A stretch of DNA of 64,000 nucleotides from Pelobates cultripes. Taxonomy: Eukaryota; Chordata; Amphibia; Anura; Pelobatidae. The notes beneath the pieces were generated by a model. That model was not told the DNA's origin and searched no databases. It saw only the letters and a program-made list of their open reading frames with translations. Shown here one piece after another: positions 22,979 through 31,496 of this stretch. The translations under genes and the position numbers were made by a program. How positions within the stretch are numbered: the stretch's first letter is position 1; each line of letters opens with the position of its first letter. The stretch lies in NCBI GenBank assembly GCA_933207985.1, contig OW240917.1, positions 107,067,986-107,131,985 on the forward strand, read 5' to 3'.

Positions 22979-23264
22979 GTGACGAATAATATTAAATGTA
23001 TGCTTACTAATGCAAGGAGCCTAAATAACAAAATGGGGGAACTAGAGGCATTAGCATACACTAAACAATATGATATAATAGGCATAACTGAAACATGGTG
23101 GGATGAGACACATGACTGGGCAGCTAATTTAAATGGGTACATGTTATTTAGGAAGGATAGGAAAAACAAGAAGGGTGGTGGGGTATGTTTGTATGTCAAA
23201 CATGATTTAAAGCCAAATGTTAAGCAAATGGAATGCGAGGAGGATAATGTGGAAGCTTTATGGG
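22979..23264 (+). pseudogene. CR1 ORF2 N-terminal fragment (endonuclease)
   Basis: The frame reads NIKCMLTNARSLNNKMGE, then IIGITETWWDE and GGGVCLYVKHDLKPN, the first motifs of the CR1 apurinic endonuclease. No ATG is seen at the start of the open frame. After about 95 residues the frame runs into a hAT end at 23265 and the homology stops. The RT domain is absent. Confidence 0.88.
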
Positions 23265-23900
23265 CAGGCCCGGACTGGCCATCGGGCACACCGGGCAAAT
23301 GCCCGGTGGGCCGCGGTGGCCGTGGGGACGAGGCCGGCAGGGGAGATCACAGGATCTCCCCGGGCGGCCCCTGCAGGGCCGGCACTGTCCCAGCGCCGGC
23401 CCCGCTGTGTGCCACGACGGGCCGGTGGGGAGATCAAAGCTCTCCCTCACCGGCCCACATGCGGCCGCCGGCGGGGAGGAAGGGAGCCAGCCAGCCAGCC
23501 AGGCTGGAGAGAGGACCCGGCGGAGCTCTAATTTGCAGCTCCGCCGGGTTCCTCTCGCGAGATCCGGCGCGTTGCCATAGCAACGACCGGATCTCGCGAG
23601 AGTTCACTCACCCACGAGGACCACCAGGGAACCCCGCCACCCCGCCTGCCAGGTGCCAGCGTGCCGGTCCCCCCCCTCCCTCTCCCAGGCTAAAGGTAAG
23701 AAGGGAGGGGGGGGAATAATACCTGTTTTTTATTTTTTTTTATTTACCCCCCCCCCACACAGCACTCTCTCACCCATCACACACAGCACTCTCACACCCA
23801 TCACACACAGCACTCTCACACCCATCACACACAGCACTCTCTCACCCATCACACACAGCACTCTCTCACCCATCACACACAGCACTCTCACACCCATCAC
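23265..23900 (+). mobile_element. GC-rich hAT element, left part, ending at a gap
   Basis: The end CAGGCCCGGACTGGCC at 23265 is hAT-like and interrupts the CR1 frame. The preceding 8 bases are TTTATGGG; no partner was found, because the right end is lost in or beyond the gap. The interior contains a long GC-rich region with repeated CTCGCGAGA words (two copies near 23553-23602, inverted around GTTGCCATAGCAAC) and a polypyrimidine/CACACA section. The element at 24076-26034 has the same organisation in reverse. Confidence 0.65.
23756..23900 (+). repeat. 24-bp tandem repeat
   Basis: About six copies of a unit containing CACACAGCACTCTCACCCAT run into the gap. The true copy number is unknown. Confidence 0.85.
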
Positions 23901-24000
23901 NNNNNNNNNNNNNNNNNNNNNNNNNNNNNNNNNNNNNNNNNNNNNNNNNNNNNNNNNNNNNNNNNNNNNNNNNNNNNNNNNNNNNNNNNNNNNNNNNNNN
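23901..24000. other. Assembly gap (100 N)
   Basis: This is a 100-N placeholder between a tandem repeat and a truncated inverted gag fragment. Sequence of unknown length is missing. Confidence 0.99.
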
Positions 24001-24075
24001 CGATGCTATCAGGAGAGACATCCTTCCCCTCCAAAATGTCCTTTTTAATGTTGGGAGGGACCATGTGTGCGGGTG
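24001..24075 (-). pseudogene. Inverted YR gag fragment
   Basis: Read on the minus strand it gives AHMVPPNIKKDILEGKDV, matching HMVPAHLKKDILEGKDV of the gag at 17.91 kb. It is cut by the gap on one side and by a hAT end on the other, so a second YR element in reverse orientation is implied. Confidence 0.8.
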
Positions 24076-26034
24076 CAGTGGCGGATCCAGAGCCTGATCT
24101 CGGGAGGGGCACTTGTAGATTATTTAAAGAAATAATCCAGACACAATAACCACTACAGCTCAGTGTAGTGGTTATGGTGTCTATAGTGCCGGGACCCCCT
24201 CCCAGAGTAAGTAGTCAAACCGTTTAAGAACAGTTTGACAACTTACCTGAGGTCTGCTGGGAAATGGGGCTGTAGTAGTGCATAGGAGCAGTAGTGTGTG
24301 TCAGTGGTGCAATGTGTAAGGGGTGCAGTGTGTGTGTGAGGGGGACAGTGTGTGAGCGTGTGTGAGAGCGGAAGTGTATGTCAGGGATGCAGTGTATGTG
24401 TGGGACAGTATGTGTGTGTAACAGTTGCAGTGTGTGTGTGAGTATTGCAGTGTATGTGTGAGTGTGGGCAATGTGTGTATATGGGGCAGTGTGTGTGTAT
24501 GGGGGCAGTACGGGTCTATGGGGGTCAGTGTGTGTGTATGGGGGCAGTATGGGGGCAATGTGTGTGTGTATGGGGCAGTGTGTGTGTATGGGGGCGGTGT
24601 GTGTGTGGGGGCAGTATGGGTGTATGGGGGCAGTGTGTGTATGGGGGCAGTATGTATGGTGGCAGTGTGTGTGTGTATAGAGGCAGTGTGTGTGTTTGGG
24701 GCAGTGTGGGTGTATGGGGGCAGTATGGGTGTATGGGGCAGTGTGTGTATGGGGGGCAGTATGCATGTATGGGAGTAGTGTGGGTGTATGGGGGCAGTAT
24801 AGGTGTATGGGGGGCGGTGTGTGTGTGGGGGGCAATGTGTGTATGGGGGCAGTGTGTGTATGGGGGCAGTGTGGGTGTATGGGGGCAGTATGGGTGTATG
24901 GGGGGCAGTGTGTGTGTATGGCGGGCAGTATGGGGGTCAGTGTGGGTGTATGGGGGGCAGTATGGGTGTATGGGGGCAGTTTGTTTGTATGGGGGGCAGT
25001 ATGAGTGTATGGGGGGCAGTGTGGGTGTATTGGGGGCAGTATGGGTGTATGGGGGGCAGTATGGGTGTATGGGGCAGTGTGGGTGTATAGGGGGGCAGTG
25101 TGTGTGTATGGGGGTGAGTATGGGTGTATGGGGCAGTGTGGGTGTATGGGGGCAGTGTGTGTGTGTATGGGGGGCAGTGTGGGTGTATGGGGGGGCAGTA
25201 TGGGTGTATGGGGCAGTGTGTGGGTGTGGGGGCGAGGTGGTGTGTGTATAGGGGGCAGTATGGGTGTATGGGGGGGCAGTGTGGGTGTATGGGGAGACGG
25301 TGTGGGTGTATGGGGCAGTGTGTGTGTATGGGGGCAGTATGGAGTATGGGGAGACTGGTGTGTGTGTGTGTATGGGGGTAGAGTATGGGGTCCAGTGTGT
25401 GTGTATGGGGCGAGTAGCGGTGCCTTTTCTGGGGGGCAGTGTGTGTGTGTATGGGGGGCAGTATGGGTGTATGGGGGCAGTGTGGGTGTATGGGGGGCAG
25501 TGTGTGTGTGTATGGGGGCAGTGTGGGGTACATATAGGGGGGCAGTGTGTGTGTATGGGGGAAGTGTGTGTGTGTAGAGTGTGTGTGTGTGATATAAGGG
25601 TAGGGGGGCTTTTATATATTATATATATATAATTTTAATTAAAATATATATTTATGTCCCCCCTCCCTTCTTACCTTTACTGGGGGAGAGGGGGTACATT
25701 TCCCTGGTGGTCCAGTGGGGGATTCATTGGTGGTCCCAGTGGGGAGAGTGAACTCTAGCCCACGCTCCAGGGCTAGAGTTCACTCTCGCAAGATTTGGAG
25801 CATTGCCGTGGTAACCGCGGCAACGCTCCAACTCCCGCGAGAGGAGGACCCGGAGGAGCTGCAGCCTGAGCTCCGGGTCCTCTATCCCTCCCCCGCCGGC
25901 AGTCAGCACTGTGCCTGCGGATCTGTGATCTCCCCTCCGGTCCGCAGGTACATTGCTGGGCTGGCAGGAGAGGGAGACCGTCTGTATTCTCGGGGGGGGC
26001 AATTGCCCCGTTGCCCCCCCTGGATCTGCCACCG
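24076..26034 (-). mobile_element. GC-rich hAT element with large minisatellite
   Basis: The ends CAGTGGCGGATCCAG and CTGGATCTGCCACCG are inverted repeats (13 of 15). The flanking 8-mers TGCGGGTG and GGCTAGTG match at only 5 positions. The interior, read in reverse, mirrors the 23265 element: a GC-rich region with CTCGCGGGAG, then GTAAAGGTAAGAAGGGAGGG, then a CACACA-type tandem array. No transposase frame was seen. A stretch at about 24130-24180 (CAATAACCACTACAG and its inverse) forms a hairpin. Confidence 0.65.
24470..25580 (+). repeat. Minisatellite of about 20-bp units (GGGGCAGTATGGGTGTAT type)
   Basis: It has about 50 or more imperfect copies, mixing GTGTGTGTATGGGGGCAGT and GGGTGTATGGGGGCAGTAT variants. 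All six reading frames stay open over long spans because of the G/T-rich unit; these are not genes. The same motif appears in short form at 13630-13692, and a looser G/T-rich tract (GTGTATGGGGG) occurs at about 360-560. Confidence 0.95.
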
Positions 26035-26130
26035 GGCTAGTGGCCGGCGGCGGCTACACGGGCTATATGACGAGGTCTGGTGGGCCGTATTCGGCCTGCG
26101 GGCCTTGTGTTTGACACCCGTGACTTAGAT

Positions 26131-29100
26131 AAACATGATTTCTGTATGAAGATTTCACTCAATTACGCCTTTAATGCTCACCTGGTGTATTCCTATACTC
26201 ATTCTACTAAGTCTTGGTTCTTTAACCTAATATCAGCTGCAAGCCAATTTCCCATACTGCTTCACCAGGATCAACACTATATGTTCTATGCTCTTTGCAT
26301 TTATCTTACTACTATTCCATTTCTAATATAGGAATACTATTTCCTGTATATGTTTCTATATTCAGGCTAGTCCCGGTCTTGGACACTTAACTAGTGATGA
26401 AACGCTATCACTAGTTCGGTATAGTACTTTAGCTAAATTCTCGACTTGGTGTATATCCTCGTTAATTACTAAGGTTAGGCTCCTTATCCTAAATCGCCAG
26501 CTGGTGGCTTCCCACACTGCTTACTTTAATGCTACTCTGTTTAGTATAGCCTCTTGCTTTAAACAGGACTATGGTTTTATCTTGAATCTATTTTTACCCT
26601 CAAGGAGGTCCCAGGTCATTGGCCACATAGGGGCTTAGATGACTTTAATTATGCGGTATATTATATTGCAGGGGCAGGGCCGCCAGGCTCCAGCACAAAT
26701 ACGGAGCCGTTGGGCTCCAGCACAAACACGTGGCCGCCGAGCTCATTGACAGCACATATACTCCTCGTATATTTCATCATACCACTAGATTCATCATTTA
26801 GGACTACTACTTTCACTTGTATCCGTTTGGGTCATAGGTTATAGGATAATTGTATCAAGGACATTACTCATACTATGTATATTGATAGGTCACAGAGTGC
26901 TTAGGTTTTTGGGAAATCAACACAAGTTAGGTAGGTCTGTCATAAATTAATTCAATTGGGTCCACGAACTGGACCTTTAAATTCACAAATGTACGTTACA
27001 TCAAGGTACCTATCTCAGGTACGTCAATCTACACGTACTTATACGCTACCATACCCATCTCCCCTTAGTTAGCTTTGTTACTGGCTGACAGGGCACCAGG
27101 AGTCCAATAGTTACTATTTTCACAGGCCTCTACACCTTCAGTTAGTGGTCCTGCGAGGCCAACACCCATCCTCAGAGGTACTACGCCCATCAGCCCAACT
27201 CATAGCTAGTCGCATCGCATGGTAGCATAGAGAGGGCCTCACCTGTCACTCCCATTCTATCTTATGCTTTAAAGTCACCGAGAGGCCGACACCCTGCCAC
27301 TACGTTCAATGGCCATGAAATCCCCTAGCGCCAACACATAGATAGAGCCTCTCAAAGTCACTTGGCATCTAGCAGGGCCTCAACCATCACCAACCAAGTC
27401 TAATCATTTCGCCTCTTTGCATTAGCTAGTAAGCCAGTATGTCATAATTGTATACACTAATTACTTGGTTATTCAATACATGTCTCAAAAACAAAAAGGC
27501 GGAGAGACCTGGGCCTGCCAGGCACTCCTGCTAGGTCCGATACACCTTCATGCAAGATGTCATAGCTAGTCCTACTCTTGGACTATCCCTCGCATCACAG
27601 CAGAATGGTTATATGGCACATACTTTACCAACAGCTAGGTAACCAAATTACCTAATCACACATATACATATGTACCATAAAACAGGCTTATAGAAAGGAA
27701 GCATCTGCTTAGAATTAGAATTGTGTCTGGAATTTGGAAATATAACCTGTCCAGTTATTTATTATTCTGTAATGCAGGTTTAAAGAGCTTGCACATTAAT
27801 TTGTGATGCCCGCACAATAATAAGTTTAAAGCAGTAATGTGGCAGGTACTATGAAGTAAAGGTAAGTTCCTTCTGTTACAGTAATATGTATTAAAATCAT
27901 GGGGTATAAAAAAAAAAAAAAATACTTTTCCAAGGGGCTTGTATATTTACGCTGACCCTCGCTAGGTCCTCCATATGCATTCAAGCATAAGTTACATAAA
28001 TCAATTTTAAGTACGTCTTTCATTAAGTTCAAGTTATCCAACAGGATATATTGACTTTCTGACCTACTATCTGTCCTTTTCCAGCAGTTTTACATCTTTA
28101 AGTGAATTTGCATACAAACAAGTTGTGATACCACGATTATCAGTTTCATTGTTGTATTATTATAATTGTTATGCTAACATGTCATCATTACGTAAAGCCA
28201 CTTCTCCTCATACTCATAGAAGCCATTATGGCTGGCCAACCATGGCTTAGTTAACTGTTTCTACAAACTATGTTTTGATCATTCAGGGCAAATTTCACTA
28301 CCAATATTCAGCTGATGGTTGGCTTCCAAAACACTTGTTAGCTCAATTACAATTCTATTAAATTTATCTGTCAAAATTTTATTGGCTATGTAAATACTGT
28401 TCATCAAATATTTTGGTTGATACTCATCCTTGTTACTTACAATTTCTGGTTATCCCATATCGCTACTCTTCCTATTCTGCTGGCAGTTCTTTCTCCCATA
28501 TATGTGTTGGTTTTATCTATGTGACCCTTGCTATGTTCATCATCAATCATTGCTATGCTATATGACAGGCTCACAATTCGTATACTTTTAAGAGGTTCAT
28601 CAATATTAAAATTAACATATGTCTCAATACCAATGGGTTAAGTTCACTTTTTTTATGCTGTTAATTATATTCATGTCACTTGGTTTAGCCTAATTGCTTA
28701 TATTAATCTTGTTCTACGGCATTCCCCCAGTCAGCTACTATATTAACCCTTCAATTTTGCAAGGTATAGATTGGTTTAGTCTCATATATTTACATTACCT
28801 TAGTCATTGTATGGCTCACGTGTATGGCAGATTCCAGATAATCAATCATACATGATATTCCTCCTCCATGTTATAAGGTATTTCAAGTTTGGATACTCCT
28901 AGAGTCTCCCAGTGATTGCTGTCACCTAAGTCTCTCTGCTCATTACTAATTTCAGGTCACAGGTAAGTGGCCATTCGTTGCCTCTATGTTTACCACGACA
29001 GGTTAGTCGACAGGTATCACTCAGCCTTATCACTCCTATCGGGGCACACAAAACATAAGGTTTCCTCACTTTATGTTTGACCCATGCATGGTCCACCCTA

Positions 29101-29430
29101 CATATACATTCAACCGTTTTCCTTTCAATTACGATACAGGATCATCTACGCCCCTTTGCTATAATTTCTTTACTACGGTTTACTTTTGCCACCCTAATCT
29201 GAATTATTACACAACCACAAAATATATCTCATTTATGAAATATGTCAGAACATTAATCAAGAAGACCATGCCTTAACCCTTCCATTATTCTGGTCACTGT
29301 GTAGGGACGGTTTCTATGTTTTCAAGCAGGTTTATCTGAAATCAGTTCAAGAAATACACAATGCCTTTAAAGAAATGGATAAGATATATGTATATTGTTG
29401 ACTGTAGTAAAATTGCACAAATCTATTTTT
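26131..29430 (+). other. Right part of the outer YR relic, non-coding
   Basis: There is no intact gene. Visible details: a perfect 10-bp palindrome AACTAGTGAT/ATCACTAGTT at 26389-26416; a short internal duplication around GGCTCCAGCACAAA at about 26690-26740; and an ATG at 27481 starting MSQKQKGG, a possible gag N-terminus. The remainder resembles no family I can name. Confidence 0.45.
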
Positions 29431-29656
29431 GCCCTCTTTTTATTTACAGGCCCTACTGCATTGTCAGTTCAGGCACACCACCCACCGACTTGCCCTTATA
29501 TTCTAAACTACTCTCCCTTTACCTTTGGGTGGGCCCTCTTTTTATTTACAGGCCCTACTGCATCGTCAGTTCCGGTACACCACCCACCGACTTGCCCTTA
29601 TATTCTAAACTACTCTCTTACTCTCTTACTCTTCCTACGGTCTTTTTGCCCCTAAC
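29431..29656 (+). repeat. Tandem B-type terminal blocks of the outer YR relic
   Basis: Two copies about 102 bp apart (from 29431 and 29533) share GCCCTCTTTTTATTTACAGG, GGCACACCACCCACCGACTT-like words and ATTCTAAACTACTCTC. Only about 15 bases separate them, so the A2 block seen in the coding element is reduced here. The right edge CACAAATATATATATAC abuts a TA tract, as in the coding element. Confidence 0.65.
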
Positions 29657-29725
29657 ACAAATATATATATACATATGTATGTGTGTGCTTATATATATTT
29701 ATAAATATACTGGGTGTGTCCGTAT

Positions 29726-29761
29726 GTATGCATTTTATGTATATGTATATAAAATGCATAC
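29726..29761. repeat. Perfect 13-bp hairpin
   Basis: GTATGCATTTTAT and its inverse are separated by 10 bases within a TA/TG-rich stretch. A second small palindrome, ACAAATCAC/GTGATTTGT, follows near 29830. Confidence 0.6.
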
Positions 29762-29861
29762 AGGCGCATACACATCGTGTGTGTGTATATATACCTTGTG
29801 TATGCGCATGCGCATGTATGCATTTTACCACAAATCACATGAATGGTGATTTGTAGTAATG

Positions 29862-30160
29862 TACACACTTTCACTGACCCATACATGCACTAATTGGCAC
29901 ACACACAGTTTCACCAACACACACTTTCACTGGCAGACACACATATTCTTACTGACAGACACACAATCTCACTGATTCACATACGCTGATATATACTCAC
30001 TGACAAACCCATATTCAAACACAGACACACACTTATTGGCACACACTGTTTAACCAACACACACTTTCACTAACAGGCACACATTCTCACTGACTGAAAC
30101 ACTGATATACACACACACTCTCAGATACACATACATTGACATACACTGTCTATAATCTTC
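29862..30160. repeat. Degenerate CA-rich minisatellite
   Basis: It consists of imperfect repetitions of CACACTTTCACTGACA-like units. No gene was seen from here to the MITE at 31060. Confidence 0.75.
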
Positions 30161-31055
30161 ATGCTTTTCCACTACTGATTCCTCATGCACCCTTTAGTGA
30201 TGGCGGGGCAGGAATGAATTGATGACTGCAACATCTGCAGAGAGTGAGAGGAAGCAGTGCAGGAATTGCATGAAAATTACAGCTCCGTCACTGCCAATGT
30301 ACAACCCTCCCCCGGACACTGTATGCAAAATAGGTCCATGCCATCTAAGTAAGCATAGGGGAGTTGGCCAGCTCATGGGCTATAGGTGACAGGCTGAACA
30401 CAGAAGGCCCAGTCGCACTCTCTATCTTAGCGACCCCTGTTGCTCTGCGAAAGTGAAAGTCACTATGACTAGTTAAAAAAGTAAAGGGGAGAGAGAACAC
30501 TCTTGTCTTAATCCACTTAAGCCACCCTTAATTCTTTGTGTTATCTTCTTACTTTCAAAGATGTTCATATAAATCAAATAAATACATAACACAACACTTC
30601 TAGCAAAAATAATGGAATTAATTCATGAATTTGGATCAAGGAGCTATTGTTCTATTTAATAGAATTGATAGATGTTTTCAATTATGAATTAATAAATGAG
30701 CATCAAAATGCAGAAAATATAAGCCTTTACCGTTTATGGTACAGATCTGAAGGATTTTGATTTATGTATCCATACACCAGTTATTGATCTTTTGAAAATA
30801 GCAACTGACATGGTATTGCAAGTGTCTGGAATAAAACAAAAGTTCTATAAAATACCCTATGCTCTTTTAGCAGCTTTTAAGTCCCAGTAAGGTTTGTAAT
30901 GCCAGAGATATACACACAGAATTAAAAGCCTGGGATGCTTCACTCCCCAAAGGCAATTAATGGATGTGGGCAGCCGATGTGCAACGAAAAGGAAGATTTA
31001 CTGTCGAAATTGTGTACAGATCCATCTTTGACAATGTTATTCTTTACTATCTGAT
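30161..31055. other. DNA with no recognisable gene
   Basis: This is mixed-composition sequence. No motif, element end or exon was recognised. Confidence 0.4.
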
Positions 31056-31059
31056 TTAA

Positions 31060-31492
31060 AGGGTCACTGTAACTGCTTCAACTCATGGAAGTGGTTATAG
31101 TGTCTAAATTCTCCTGGCGCTATTCATTCAATGTTAAACCATTTGTAATGGTTTAATGCTAAATGAGAGTCCTTGGCAGAATGTTGAGTTAATGAGAAAG
31201 CATTAGCCTAAGACAATGGGTGGTGGTGATTTTCTAAATGTGTCAGCTAACCACTTTCAGCCTATCATAGCTGACTATTGCTGGCATGTATTGGTATGAC
31301 TAATGCAGTGTAGAGTCTCTGAATTAGCCATACCTCCAGTGGGGATGGGGATCTGGGTGGAGAAGAAACCTCATTCAGTTTTAAACTGCTCAAAAATGGT
31401 TCAACAATGAATGGATATATGGCATCAGGGGACCTCAGACACTATTACCGGTTCAATGAGATGAAATGGTTATAGTGAATATCAGTGTCCCT
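31060..31492. mobile_element. MITE with TTAA target sites (AGGGTCACT ends)
   Basis: The left end AGGGTCACTGTAAC and the right end ATCAGTGTCCCT are imperfect inverted repeats flanked by TTAA at 31056-31059 and 31493-31496. The inner sequence carries self-complementary stretches around TAAACCATTT and AAATGGTT. It belongs with the elements at 44701 and 54365. Confidence 0.65.
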
Positions 31493-31496
31493 TTAA

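Larger units (their letters stand above)
21750..23264 (+). mobile_element. CR1 LINE, 5' portion
   Basis: A short leader precedes a complete ORF1 (21834-22826), a spacer of about 150 bases and the start of ORF2. It is cut at 23264 by a hAT element. The rest of ORF2 and the 3' end are not found on the far side within this block; separate CR1 3' ends exist at 36.1 and 60.2 kb. Confidence 0.85.
13450..26122. mobile_element. hAT-bounded 12.7-kb composite block with perfect TSD
   Basis: The left end is CAGGGGTGTCAAAC (13450-13463) and the right end GTTTGACACCCGTG (26109-26122), inverted with one mismatch. The flanks ACTTAGAT (13442-13449) and ACTTAGAT (26123-26130) are identical over 8 bp. Only about 243 bp at the left and 88 bp at the right look like the original hAT; everything between is later insertions and two assembly gaps. 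The exact duplication argues that both ends belong to one insertion into the outer YR relic. Confidence 0.75.
11541..29656 (+). mobile_element. Outer YR retrotransposon relic (Ngaro/DIRS-like, non-coding)
   Basis: The left end carries the block GGCCTGTAATTGTGGGA, matching the A2 block (GGCCTGTAGTTGTGGGA) of the coding YR element at 21.3 kb. The right end (29431-29656) holds two tandem copies of a block resembling B1/B2 of that element (shared words GCCC, TTTACAGG, GGCACACCAC and ACCGACT). Both outer edges touch TA tracts. The space between is about 18.1 kb, of which 12.7 kb is the later hAT-bounded insertion and 0.5 kb a solo LTR. The remaining 5 kb or so is leader-like and has no intact gene. 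An ATG at 27481 opens a short frame MSQKQKGG that may be a gag start. The pairing of the two ends is an inference. Confidence 0.5.

Noticed and set aside
22979..23719. 246-codon fusion of CR1 endonuclease with a Pro/Gly/Arg-rich tail
   Set aside because: The tail is GC-rich hAT DNA read through by chance after the insertion at 23265.
23756..23900. Regularly spaced 24-bp repeats resembling a CRISPR-like array
   Set aside because: The units are directly contiguous with no unique spacers, and the context is a eukaryotic transposon.
24224..25632. Several long overlapping open frames rich in Gly, Val, Cys, Trp or Pro, His, Thr
   Set aside because: All arise from the G/T-rich tandem array read in different frames on both strands; there is no start context, domain or unique sequence.
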